Of a stretch of 56,564 nt of DNA, positions 45,547 to 53,636 are shown one piece after another (position 1 is the stretch's first letter; each line of letters opens with the position of its first letter). The notes under the pieces are model-generated. The model searched no databases, had not been told where the DNA came from, and was given only the letters and a program-made list of their open reading frames with translations. Source of the stretch: Clostridiales bacterium (lineage in GTDB: Bacteria > Bacillota > Clostridia > Oscillospirales > Oscillospiraceae); assembly GCA_021205455.1 (NCBI GenBank), contig JAJPXL010000126.1:1-56564 (forward strand), in the 5' to 3' direction. The position numbers and the translations under genes are program-made.

Positions 45547-46506
45547 ATGAGCACCCCTTGTATCGAGGTGAAAAACCTCCAGAAATATTTTAAAGTCCGG
45601 AACGGCTTTCTGCACGCCACGGACGATGTCTCCTTCAAAATTGAAAAGGGCAAGACCATGGGCATTGTGGGCGAATCCGGCTGCGGCAAGTCCACCCTGG
45701 GCCGCACCATCATCCATATGCACGAGAGCACCGGCGGCCAGATTTTATACAACGGCGAGGATGTGACCAAGGTCAGCCATCATGGGCTGAAGGAGCTGCG
45801 CACCCATATGCAGATGGTATTCCAGGACCCCTATTCCTCCCTGAACCCCCGGTTCACGGTGGAGCAGACCATTCGGGAGCCCTTGCAGCTGACCCATAAG
45901 TACACCAAGGCCCAGATTGACGAGGAAGTGACCCAGCTCATGGAGCTGTGCGGCGTGGAGGAGCGTCTGCGCCTGGCCTATCCCCATGAGATGGACGGCG
46001 GCCGCCGCCAGCGTGTGGGCATCGCCCGGGCATTGGCGCTGAATCCAGAGTTCATCGTCTGCGACGAGCCGGTGTCCGCCCTGGACGTGTCCATCCAGGC
46101 CCAGGTGCTGAACCTGCTGAAGGAGCTGCAGCAGAAGCGGGGCCTGACCTATATGTTCGTCACCCACGACCTGTCGGTGGTGCGGCACATCTCCAATGAC
46201 ATCGGCGTTATGTACCTGGGCCAGATGGTGGAAACCAGCGAGTCCAAGGAGCTGTTTGTCAAGCCGCTGCACCCCTACACCAAGGCGCTGCTCTCCGCCA
46301 TCCCCTCCACCAACATCCACTCCAAGCAGGAGCGCATCATCCTGAAAGGGGAGATCACCTCTCCCATCAACCCCAAGCCCGGATGCCGGTTCGCGGCCCG
46401 CTGCCCCTATGCCACGCCGGAGTGCAGCCAGCCCCAGCATTTGGAGGAGGTTCTGCCCAATCACTTCGTCTCCTGCCACCGGTGCAAGGAAATCAACAAC
46501 CTGTGA
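45547..46506 (+). CDS. ABC transporter ATP-binding protein, DppF type, variant signature
   Basis: A 319-residue ATPase with Walker A GESGCGKSTLGR near residue 42, Walker B FIVCDEPVSALD near 170 and FVTHDLSVV. The signature is MDGGRRQRVGIARAL: Asp replaces the usual Ser of S-G-G-Q, which lowers or changes the catalytic role of that half in other ABC pairs. The C-terminal domain has CRFAARCPYATPECSQ. It completes the importer and is followed after 33 bp by the deacetylase gene. Confidence 0.94.
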   Translation: MSTPCIEVKNLQKYFKVRNGFLHATDDVSFKIEKGKTMGIVGESGCGKSTLGRTIIHMHESTGGQILYNGEDVTKVSHHGLKELRTHMQMVFQDPYSSLNPRFTVEQTIREPLQLTHKYTKAQIDEEVTQLMELCGVEERLRLAYPHEMDGGRRQRVGIARALALNPEFIVCDEPVSALDVSIQAQVLNLLKELQQKRGLTYMFVTHDLSVVRHISNDIGVMYLGQMVETSESKELFVKPLHPYTKALLSAIPSTNIHSKQERIILKGEITSPINPKPGCRFAARCPYATPECSQPQHLEEVLPNHFVSCHRCKEINNL

Positions 46507-46539
46507 GCGGCCTTGTACGGGCATAAGAAAGGCAACAGA

Positions 46540-47433
46540 ATGAAAAAAATGATTGTACGCGCCGACGACGTGGGCTATACCCATGTCTTCAACATCGGCA
46601 CTTTTGAGTCCATTGACAACGGCATCGTCACCTCGGCGGACGTGATGCTGGAGTCCCCCGGCACGGTGGAGGCCCTGGAGCTGCTCAAGGAGCGGCCCTG
46701 GATTTCCATCGGCTGGCACAGCCACTTCTGGTTCAGCCCGGTGCTGCCGGTGGAGCAGGTGCCCTCCCTCCTGATTCCCGGCACCAACCGGTTCCGCCCG
46801 GACATCGGCACCACCGACGAGATCGATGCGGGGGAGCTGGAGGCGGAGTGCCACGCCCAGATGAAGCGCTGCCTGCAAATCCTGGGCAGAGTGCCGGACA
46901 CTACCGACCTGACCAGCGCAAAGACGGTGTTCAACGCCGTGAAGCAGAAAATCTGCGACGACTACGGCATTGTCTACAACTTCGCCACCAAGGGCGACCG
47001 CTCCGGCATCAAGTACCCGGATGAGAAGTGGAAGAGCCGGAACATCTACATCCCCGCCCCTGCCTACGCCTATGAGAAGGTCTTTACCGACTCGCTGACG
47101 GAACAGTACGAGGAGTATGACCCCATCCGGTACTACCTGGAGGACCCGGACAAGATGCTGGAGCTGCCTGACGACGTGATTTTCGAGCAGTCCTGGCACC
47201 CCGGCTATGTGGACTACACCGTCTACAAGCAGGGGGACAACGGCCCCAGGGCCAAGTACTTCACCACTGTCCGGGCGGAAGATGTGGCGGCCCTGACCTC
47301 CGACACCCTGAAATGCTGGGTCAGGGAGCACAAAATCGAGCTCATCAACTTCCGGGACGCGCTGTACGCCACGCAGGAGTACCAGAACCACCTGCGCAGC
47401 ATCGACAGCGACCTGTACCTTGGCACGATGTGA
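46540..47433 (+). CDS. YdjC/ChbG-type carbohydrate deacetylase
   Basis: A 297-residue protein of the ChbG/HpnK family, which removes acetyl groups from N-acetyl sugars such as diacetylchitobiose phosphate. VRADDVGYTHVFNIG at residue 5 has the metal-binding Asp pair, SIGWHSHFWFSP near 60 the metal-binding His, and FEQSWHPGYVD near 220 a late His. It has no signal peptide. ATG 46540 follows AAGAAAGG; an earlier in-frame ATG at 46513 has no ribosome site. It lies inside the importer operon, so its substrate is most likely what the importer brings in. Confidence 0.83.
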   Translation: MKKMIVRADDVGYTHVFNIGTFESIDNGIVTSADVMLESPGTVEALELLKERPWISIGWHSHFWFSPVLPVEQVPSLLIPGTNRFRPDIGTTDEIDAGELEAECHAQMKRCLQILGRVPDTTDLTSAKTVFNAVKQKICDDYGIVYNFATKGDRSGIKYPDEKWKSRNIYIPAPAYAYEKVFTDSLTEQYEEYDPIRYYLEDPDKMLELPDDVIFEQSWHPGYVDYTVYKQGDNGPRAKYFTTVRAEDVAALTSDTLKCWVREHKIELINFRDALYATQEYQNHLRSIDSDLYLGTM

Positions 47434-47457
47434 CCGCAGCAGAGGAAAGAGGTACCT

Positions 47458-49176
47458 ATGGCTTATTATAACGAACAATACAGCTATCCCGACCTGTTCC
47501 TCTGGCGGGATGAGACGTGGGAGGGCTGCGAAAACGCAGCCGCCCCCCTCTTCCGCAAGCTGGAGCAGCTGATTGCGGCGGAGCAGCAGGCGGCCCCTGG
47601 GGTAGACCACTATGCCGACCGTCACGACGAGGCAACGGATAAGGTCAACCGCGCCGCCTACTTCCCGGACGTGGTGGCGGCCTGGCAGGAGAAGGGGATG
47701 TACTTCTCCAGCTATGGCATGATGGGGGAGCAGATGGCCCCCACGGCGGTGGAGCGGCACCAGCTCTATAATCCCAGGGTGCTGCTGGTTCCCTACGTCG
47801 AGACGAACCGCGACGACCCCCACAACGCCATGAACCGCCTGGCGAACAACGCGGCGCTGCTGGAGACGGCGGCCAGGGAAAACATCCTGGTGCAGTTTGC
47901 CGAGTGCAAGGAGAGTACCGGCGGCGCTCTGATTGAGAAGGGCATCGAGACCCAGGGCACCTTCCGCATCTCTTACGACCCACTCTATGTGGACATCTCC
48001 GCCCTGGTGCGCCACGGGCTGACCCTGGCGGATGTGCCGGGCCTGGACCTGACCGCATGGCCGGAGCCGGAGACTCTGGCCGGGCGGACGGTGGTGAACA
48101 TCTCGGACAAGTGGCAGGTGAACCTGGCCCACCAGTACACCATCGGCGGCATTTATCGCCGGAACCAGCCGGAGTGGGACTATGAACGCCACATCCGCAG
48201 CATGGCCGGCAAGCGGCAGGCGGAGGGGATGCGCTTAGAGCGGGACTACACCGACCCCCATGACCCCAAAATGGCCGCCTTCTGGCAGGAGAAGGGCATC
48301 CGGTACGAGGACCACTATATCGGCCACGACTGGTATGTGACGCTGACCCCGGAATCCGCCTACACCCACCCCGACCACAAGCTGCCGGTGCTGCTCACCC
48401 TGAAAGAGCCCCGGACGGCCTGCCCCTGCACCATGCAGACGGCCTTCCAGTTCTACTATGACTTTATCGAGCTGTGCGGCCGGGGCGAATTTATGATGGT
48501 CTACTTCGCCCTGGAGACGCCGGAGGACAATGACGAGGTGCTGCCCTCCGTGCTGGAGGAGGTGCTGGCGGCCTATCCCACCGACCCCTCAAGGGTGTAC
48601 ATCACCGGCCAGTCCCACAACGGGTACTATGCCCTGGAGTTCTACCGTCGGCACCCCAAGCTGATTGCCGCAGCGGCTACCTTGTGCGACCCGGTGGGCT
48701 TGCAGGTGGGGGCCAGAATCGACTACTACATGAGCAAGGCGCCGGAGATCATCGCCTCCTTCCGGCAGTATGACTATCCCCTCATCGACATCAACGGCCA
48801 GCTGGAAAACAGCTATCAAAAGACGGATCGCACCCCGGAGAAAATCGACGAGGATGTGGCCTATTTCCAGAACCGCCTGAAAGCCTTCAAGCTGCCCATG
48901 CGGAGCCGAGAGGAGATTCTCGCTGCCCAGGATAGCCCGGACTACGTCACCCGGCGCAACGGCGTCCCGGCGGACAGGACCGAGGTGCGCTATGTGATGG
49001 GCAGCGAGGCCTACCTCTCCGACTACCGGAATGAAAACGGGAAGTGGTACTTCCGTTACATCTCCCTGGAGAATACGCCCCACATGATTATGCCCCAGAT
49101 GGCGGAGCTTTCCTGGGAGTTCCTGCGCCGCTTCGCCCGGAACACGGAGACAGGCGAAGTGATCGAGCGCTATTGA
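47458..49176 (+). CDS. Alpha/beta hydrolase, cytosolic esterase/peptidase-like
   Basis: A 572-residue protein without signal peptide. The C-terminal half holds an alpha/beta hydrolase fold with the nucleophile elbow YITGQSHNGYYALEFYRRH (Ser386) and a late His-containing block NTPHMIMPQM near 543. The first about 290 residues are not recognised and contain HQLYNPRVLLVPYVETNRDDPH. It may be an esterase or peptidase acting on the imported compound. AGAGGTACCT precedes the ATG, 24 bp after the deacetylase. It closes the operon; a terminator follows 31 bp later. Confidence 0.72.
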   Translation: MAYYNEQYSYPDLFLWRDETWEGCENAAAPLFRKLEQLIAAEQQAAPGVDHYADRHDEATDKVNRAAYFPDVVAAWQEKGMYFSSYGMMGEQMAPTAVERHQLYNPRVLLVPYVETNRDDPHNAMNRLANNAALLETAARENILVQFAECKESTGGALIEKGIETQGTFRISYDPLYVDISALVRHGLTLADVPGLDLTAWPEPETLAGRTVVNISDKWQVNLAHQYTIGGIYRRNQPEWDYERHIRSMAGKRQAEGMRLERDYTDPHDPKMAAFWQEKGIRYEDHYIGHDWYVTLTPESAYTHPDHKLPVLLTLKEPRTACPCTMQTAFQFYYDFIELCGRGEFMMVYFALETPEDNDEVLPSVLEEVLAAYPTDPSRVYITGQSHNGYYALEFYRRHPKLIAAAATLCDPVGLQVGARIDYYMSKAPEIIASFRQYDYPLIDINGQLENSYQKTDRTPEKIDEDVAYFQNRLKAFKLPMRSREEILAAQDSPDYVTRRNGVPADRTEVRYVMGSEAYLSDYRNENGKWYFRYISLENTPHMIMPQMAELSWEFLRRFARNTETGEVIERY

Positions 49177-49207
49177 CCTGCCCCCGCATCGCATCAAACC
49201 CCTGACG

Positions 49208-49252
49208 AAAAAGGCTTGCCGAACTCCTGTTGTGTTCGGCAAGCCTTTGTGT
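49208..49252 (+). terminator. Terminator of the importer operon
   Basis: AAAGGCTTGCCGAAC / GTTCGGCAAGCCTTT with a 9-nt loop, then GTGTT; the T-run is short, so some read-through is likely. Confidence 0.8.
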
Positions 49253-49293
49253 TAAACTATACTATATCACGGAAAAGACGAAAGGAACGCGGA

Positions 49294-50598
49294 ATGTATC
49301 GACTGAATCTACAAGAGGACGCCTTTGTGGAGGACCGCACAGAGGGCGTACAGGAGACCCTGCTGGACATGGGCTTTGCCGGTCTGGCCATGTACTATGC
49401 GCCGGAGCTGCTGACGGAGCGGCGCAGGGCGAAGGGCAAGGTCGGCGTGGTCATCATGCACTGCGACCAGAACTATATGGCGCTGACCATGGGCCCCCGC
49501 CTGGCCCAGCAGGGCTACCGGGTGGTGGCCTGCGAGGCGAAGGAGGGCGGCGTCATTGAGGACAAGCTCCCCATCATTGACCGGGCCATCCGGTTCCTGA
49601 AGGCCCAGGGGGCGGAACGAACCGTCCTGATGGGGCACAGCGGCGGCGCGACGCTGATGACCGCCTACCAGGCGGTGGCGGAGCGCGGCCCGGAGGTTTT
49701 CCAAGGGCCGGAGAAGCTGTGGCAGTGCCAGTGCCGCAGCCCCCTGACCCCGGCCGACGGCATCATGCTCATCGACGCCAACTACGGCAACGGCGTCATG
49801 ACCCTCCTCAGCCTGGACCCGGCGGTGACGGAGGAGGGCAACGGCGTCAGGCTGGAACCGAAGTGGGACATCTTCGACGAGGGCAACGGCTACCGCAGGG
49901 ACGGCGCGCAGTATCCCCCGGCGTTTGTACGGGCCTACCGGGCCGCCCAGGTGCGCCGGAATGACCGGCTCATCGCCGCCGCCCAGGCGCGGCTGGCCGC
50001 CATCGCGTCCAGCAGCGGCGATTATCTGGACGATGAGCCCTTCATCGTGGCAGGCGGCAGCCAAATCAAGCCCAACAACCGGATGCTGCCCCAGGACTTA
50101 CGGCTCCTGACCCACACTGAGGGGGCGTATGACCTGCTCCACGGGGACGGCAGCGTCACCCATGAGGTGGTGTACGGCGTCCGGGTGCCGGAGTTTGACC
50201 GCAGCTTCTCCTCCTTCTACGGGATGGGGGCGAATCAGAACACGGTCAAGGGCTTCCTCAGCGCCCAGGCCATCCGGGCGTCTGAGGAGGACTTCTCCAT
50301 CGGGGAGACGGGCATTTCCGGCATCGACTGGGATTCCAGCTATGCCTCCCCCATCGGCAACGTGAAGTACATCACGGTACCCATGCTGACCATGGGCATG
50401 ACCGGCAGCTATGAGTACCTGGCCGCAGAGATGATTTACCGGCAGGCGACCATGGCGGACAAGCGCATCGCCTTCGTCCACGGCGCGACCCATATGTTTA
50501 CGCCGAACCACGACGCGGAGACGACGCCCGGCGAATTTGGCGACACGGAATCGGCGCTGTATGCCTATATGGGCAAATGGCTGGAGCGGTTCCTTTGA
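49294..50598 (+). CDS. Alpha/beta hydrolase, second cytosolic esterase-like protein
   Basis: A 434-residue protein with nucleophile elbow VLMGHSGGATLM (Ser116), preceded by GVVIMHCDQNYM and a strand-loop typical of the fold. FVHGATHMF near 389 gives the probable catalytic His and DAETTPGEFGDTE follows. No signal peptide. AAAGGAACG precedes the ATG at 49294. The short upstream gap has a TATACT box and TATATCACGG, which matches 8 of 10 bases of an operator half-site, so it may share the cluster's control. It overlaps nothing and is 18 bp before the SDR gene. Confidence 0.75.
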   Translation: MYRLNLQEDAFVEDRTEGVQETLLDMGFAGLAMYYAPELLTERRRAKGKVGVVIMHCDQNYMALTMGPRLAQQGYRVVACEAKEGGVIEDKLPIIDRAIRFLKAQGAERTVLMGHSGGATLMTAYQAVAERGPEVFQGPEKLWQCQCRSPLTPADGIMLIDANYGNGVMTLLSLDPAVTEEGNGVRLEPKWDIFDEGNGYRRDGAQYPPAFVRAYRAAQVRRNDRLIAAAQARLAAIASSSGDYLDDEPFIVAGGSQIKPNNRMLPQDLRLLTHTEGAYDLLHGDGSVTHEVVYGVRVPEFDRSFSSFYGMGANQNTVKGFLSAQAIRASEEDFSIGETGISGIDWDSSYASPIGNVKYITVPMLTMGMTGSYEYLAAEMIYRQATMADKRIAFVHGATHMFTPNHDAETTPGEFGDTESALYAYMGKWLERFL

Positions 50599-50616
50599 GT
50601 GCAGGAGGTTGAAGCA

Positions 50617-51378
50617 ATGCAGACATTACAGGGAAGGACCTGCGCCTTCGCAGGGGCCACCGCCGGGGACGGCGTGGCGGCGGTCAAGGCCCTCTGTCAG
50701 GGCGGCATGAACGTGGTGATGATGACCCACGCGGCGGCCAGGGCGCAGGCCCTGGTGGACGAGGTCAACCGCCTGGGCTATCCAGGCCGCTGTGTCGCCG
50801 TCGGCGCAGAGAACGGCCCGGCGGAGGAGTCCTCAGACACCTATGCCCGGCTGGAGCAGGCGTTCGGCTCGGTGGATGTGATCATCTCCAACACCGGCGG
50901 CCTGGGGGACGGCACCCCCATGGAGCAGGTGGAGACAGAGGTGCTGATGCGGGAGGTGGAGCATCTGGTGGCAGGCAGCTTCAACATGATGAAGGCTGCC
51001 CTGCCCAGCCTGCGCCGCAGCAAAGCCCCCCGCATCATCCTGATGACCTCGGTGGAAGGGGTGGAAGGCGGCGTACACGGCAGCTTCGTGAACGCCGTAG
51101 CCAAGGGGGCGGTGAACGCCCTGGCGAAGAACGCCGCCGCCCGGCTGGCCGGGGAGGGCATCACGGTGAACTGCATCGCCAAGGGGGCCATCCCCCGGGT
51201 GGAGGGCCTCCACCCCGGCGACCTGGACCCGGCAGACTTCCTGCCCTCCATCCCCATGGGGCGGCTGGGCACGCCGGAGGATTTGGCGGAGCTCATCTGT
51301 TTCCTGGCCAGCGAGGAGAGCGGATACATCACGGGGCAGACCATCTCGGTCAGCGGCGGCCTGGAGCTGCGGCCCTGA
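50617..51378 (+). CDS. SDR family oxidoreductase lacking the catalytic tyrosine
   Basis: A 253-residue Rossmann protein. The cofactor motif reads AGATAGDG (12-19) instead of TGxxxGxG, ISNTGG takes the place of NNAG, and Ser145 (MTSVEG) fits the catalytic Ser. At the Y-x-x-x-K site the sequence is FVNAVAKGAV: Lys163 is kept but Asn159 replaces Tyr. The C-terminal IPMGRLGTPEDLAELICFLAS and YITGQTISVSGG are classical for FabG-like SDRs. Thus the fold is intact but ordinary oxidoreductase chemistry is doubtful. AGGAGGTTG precedes ATG 50617. Cotranscribed with the hydrolase upstream. Confidence 0.86.
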   Translation: MQTLQGRTCAFAGATAGDGVAAVKALCQGGMNVVMMTHAAARAQALVDEVNRLGYPGRCVAVGAENGPAEESSDTYARLEQAFGSVDVIISNTGGLGDGTPMEQVETEVLMREVEHLVAGSFNMMKAALPSLRRSKAPRIILMTSVEGVEGGVHGSFVNAVAKGAVNALAKNAAARLAGEGITVNCIAKGAIPRVEGLHPGDLDPADFLPSIPMGRLGTPEDLAELICFLASEESGYITGQTISVSGGLELRP

Positions 51379-51382
51379 GGGC

Positions 51383-51424
51383 AAAACGCATCCGAATCCA
51401 AATGGATTCGGATGCGTTTTTTCG
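51383..51424. terminator. Bidirectional terminator between convergent genes
   Basis: AAAACGCATCCGAATCCA / TGGATTCGGATGCGTTTT with AA loop; T-runs both ways. It separates the accessory block from the radical SAM operon. Confidence 0.92.
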
Positions 51425-51428
51425 TTTT

Positions 51429-52034
51429 TCAGCTTTCATAGGGACGGACGCGGAGGCGCACCCCCAACCGGTCGCAGATGGCTCGGCACTTGTCCTGGGC
51501 CGACCGGCTGGTGACCGGCTCCCCCACCACCGTCATCACCACGTTGGGCACATAGCGGGTGCAGTCCTCCGTGAAGCGCAGCATGGCGTCATAGGACTGC
51601 GCCCCGAACCGGGGGCGAACAATAGCAAGGTATTCCTCCGCATCGGGGGTGTTCAAGCTGACGGAAACGGTGTCGATCAGCCCCTCCAGCCTTGCGGCCA
51701 CCGGCTCCCCGGCAATCAGATCCGCCAGGCCGTTGGTGTTGATACGGATGGGGATGGAGGATACGGCCCGGATGTGGGCGGCCACCGCCAGCAGGTCGTC
51801 CAGCCGCTCGGTGGGTTCCCCGTAGCCGCAGAACACCACCTCGTCATAATCCGCCAGATTCCACCGGTCCAGGTCGGCGCAGACCTCCTCCACGGTGGGT
51901 TCCCGCTCCAGCCACAGGGAGTCGGAGCCGTAGACGCCGGGGCCGTTCTGCCGCAGGCAGAAGGTGCAGGCGCAGGGGCAGCGGTTGGTCATGTTGATAT
52001 AGATACCGTTTTTGACTTGATAGGTGATGGTCAT
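51429..52034 (-). CDS. TatD-associated radical SAM protein
   Basis: A 201-residue radical SAM protein with the 4Fe-4S motif CPCACTFCLRQ (C-x3-C-x2-C, Cys at about 21-26) near the N-terminus and GYGEPTERLDDLL near 70 (SAM-contact). Small proteins of this type are often named for linkage to TatD nuclease genes; no tatD is seen here. Its substrate is unknown. The ATG overlaps the last four bases of the kinase gene, with AAAGGAGC as ribosome site, so the two are coupled. Confidence 0.82.
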   Translation of the reverse strand: MTITYQVKNGIYINMTNRCPCACTFCLRQNGPGVYGSDSLWLEREPTVEEVCADLDRWNLADYDEVVFCGYGEPTERLDDLLAVAAHIRAVSSIPIRINTNGLADLIAGEPVAARLEGLIDTVSVSLNTPDAEEYLAIVRPRFGAQSYDAMLRFTEDCTRYVPNVVMTVVGEPVTSRSAQDKCRAICDRLGVRLRVRPYES

Positions 52035-52906
52035 AGGTCGATTGCTCCTTTGGATGAATTCATGGCGGGGCCGCCGGGGACCAGCTCCCCCAGCAGCTCC
52101 TCAAAGGCGATGCCGTCGGTCAGGGGAATCTCCAGCTCGATGGAGCGCTGAATCGCCTTGGCGACGAAGGCGGCGGCGTGCTCCACCGAATCGGCAAAGG
52201 CTGCGCCGTTCACCGCGTCGCCGGTGAGGATGGCGGAGAACACGTCGCCGGTGCCGCTGCGGTAATCCCCCACCTTGGGCTGGGTCAGGAGCCGGGGCGT
52301 CTTCCCCCGCTCGTAGACGAAGTTCCCCAGCTCCGCCCCCAGCTCCAGGCCGGAGATGACGATTTTCCCCGGCCCCAGGTCGGAAAGCGTGTCACACATG
52401 GCGGTCAGCTCGGCCTCGGAGGGGGCGGGGCAGAACGCCCTGCCCGTCAAGATGCAGGCCTCCGTCAGGTTTGGGGTCAGAATGTCGGCAAAGCGCACCA
52501 GCTCCCCCATCCGCTCCGCCAGGGCGGGGGTGTAGGTGGCGTACAGGCTGCCGTAGTCGCCCATGACCGGGTCGATGACCGCGATGGTGTCCGGCCCCTT
52601 AAAGGTGGTCAGGAACTGCTTTACCAGGTCGATTTGCGCATCAGAGCCCAGGAAGCCGGTGGAGATGGCCTGAAACTCCAGCCCCAGCTTCTCCCACTGG
52701 GCCATATAGGGGGCCATGTGGTCGGTGTAGTCCGTCCAGGCACAGCTGGGGAAGCCGGTGTGGTTGGAGAAGATGGCAGTGGGAAGGGGGCAGCACTGAA
52801 TTTTCATTGCGGAGAGGATGGGCAGCGCGACGGCGATGGAGCAGCGGCCAAAGCCGGTAAAGTCGTTGATGATGGCCGCCTTCTTCTGGTTGTTATGGGA
52901 TGTCAT
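52031..52906 (-). CDS. Pyridoxal/pyridoxamine kinase (PdxY/PdxK type)
   Basis: A 291-residue ribokinase-fold kinase phosphorylating B6 vitamers in salvage. INDFTGFGRCSIAVALPIL at residue 13, LPTAIFSNHTGF near 48, VIDPVMGDYGSLY near 118 and DYRSGTGDVFSAILTGD near 222 (anion hole and catalytic Asp) are in family order. GGCAGGAACC precedes the ATG. It shares four bases with the radical SAM gene, possibly linking B6 to an enzyme handled by that protein; this is inference. Symbol pdxY or pdxK could apply. Confidence 0.9.
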   Translation of the reverse strand: MTSHNNQKKAAIINDFTGFGRCSIAVALPILSAMKIQCCPLPTAIFSNHTGFPSCAWTDYTDHMAPYMAQWEKLGLEFQAISTGFLGSDAQIDLVKQFLTTFKGPDTIAVIDPVMGDYGSLYATYTPALAERMGELVRFADILTPNLTEACILTGRAFCPAPSEAELTAMCDTLSDLGPGKIVISGLELGAELGNFVYERGKTPRLLTQPKVGDYRSGTGDVFSAILTGDAVNGAAFADSVEHAAAFVAKAIQRSIELEIPLTDGIAFEELLGELVPGGPAMNSSKGAIDL

Positions 52907-52938
52907 GGGGGTTCCTGCCTTTGTTGGTCTGTCCCTTA

Positions 52939-52967
52939 ACTATAATACAAGCGCTGGCCTGTTGCAA
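52939..52967 (-). promoter_or_regulatory. Promoter of the kinase/radical SAM operon
   Basis: Minus strand TTGCAA (52962-52967), 17 bp, TATAGT (52939-52944). Confidence 0.7.
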
Positions 52968-53008
52968 AGGCCCAGATTGAGAAAAAAGATGCAGGTCAGA
53001 CTGCTCCC

Positions 53009-53037
53009 TTGCAAATCTCCCTACGGTATGGTATCAT
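53009..53037 (+). promoter_or_regulatory. Promoter of the ASCH gene
   Basis: TTGCAA (53009-53014), 17 bp, TATCAT (53032-53037), divergent from the kinase promoter. Confidence 0.65.
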
Positions 53038-53066
53038 TTTTCCAAAGGGAACGGAAGGAGCGGGCC

Positions 53067-53156
53067 ATGCAGCGCCCGGACAGCAGAAATGAATCATACC
53101 ATGAAGTTAGACCCGGTCCCGTTTGCGCAAATCAAAAGCGGGGTCAAAACCATTGA
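53067..53156 (+). CDS. Possible 29-codon upstream reading frame overlapping the ASCH start
   Basis: ATG 53067 has GGAAGGAG 6 bp upstream, a far better ribosome site than the ASCH gene's own. It codes a 29-residue basic peptide with no resemblance to known proteins and ends inside asch in another frame. It may act as a leader for translational coupling, or the peptide may be meaningless. Confidence 0.3.
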   Translation: MQRPDSRNESYHEVRPGPVCANQKRGQNH

Positions 53157-53433
53157 GCTGCGGCTCTATGACGAAAAGCGGCGGCAAATTGCGGTGGGCG
53201 ACACCATCTTTTTTACAAGCACAGAGGACCCCGGCCAAACCATAGCGGCAAGGGTGGAGGCGCTCTATCGGTTTCCGTCCTTTGCGGAACTGTACCGAAG
53301 CCTCCCCCTCCTGCGCTGCGGTTATACGGCAGAGACGGTGGCCCAGGCCTCCCCCGCCGACATGGAATGCTACTATTCCATGGAGCGGCAGCGGCAGTAC
53401 GGGGTCGTGGGGATTGCGCTTTCGCTGCTGTAG
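53089..53433 (+). CDS. ASCH domain protein
   Basis: A 114-residue single-domain protein. FAQIKSGVKTIELRLYDEKR near 12-31 and VGDTIFFTST near 36 form the ASCH core, a PUA-like beta-barrel that binds RNA or modified nucleosides; some members are N4-acetylcytidine amidohydrolases. The Lys and Glu (K17-T-I-E) match the active-site cluster. The ATG 53089 gives MNHTMKLDPVPF, as in related proteins; ATG 53101 is an alternative. Its own ribosome site is weak and it overlaps a better-primed short frame at 53067. Function uncertain. Confidence 0.83.
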   Translation: MNHTMKLDPVPFAQIKSGVKTIELRLYDEKRRQIAVGDTIFFTSTEDPGQTIAARVEALYRFPSFAELYRSLPLLRCGYTAETVAQASPADMECYYSMERQRQYGVVGIALSLL

Positions 53434-53502
53434 GCGTTCCCCTGAGCTGCAGCCCATACGCAGTTTTTCCGCCGGAAATCCCCTGCCCCGTCACATCATG
53501 GA

Positions 53503-53531
53503 TTGACTTTTGCAGGAAAAGCGCCTAAAAT
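53503..53531 (+). promoter_or_regulatory. Promoter of ilvA
   Basis: TTGACT (53503-53508), 17 bp, TAAAAT (53526-53531), giving a leader of about 100 nt. No T-box or ribosomal attenuator was seen in it. Confidence 0.72.
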
Positions 53532-53636
53532 AAAACTGTTGACTGCTTTCCGTAGCATCGGGAGGACAGAGAGAACGCAGCCGCCCGTTTTCGTCCGGTT
53601 TGGACCGCGCTGGCGGCGGAATGGAGCTTTTCAGTT

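Noticed and set aside
49255-49275. Fourth operator copy before the second alpha/beta hydrolase gene
   Set aside because: Only a half-site (8 of 10 bases) is present, it would overlap the -10 box rather than follow it, and the -35 is poor.
30928-51378. Accessory block as a recent mobile element or genomic island
   Set aside because: No integrase, transposase, direct repeats or clear attachment site next to tRNA-Leu was seen, and codon use matches the surroundings; only the 36.2-36.5 kb intergenic stretch is notably AT-rich.
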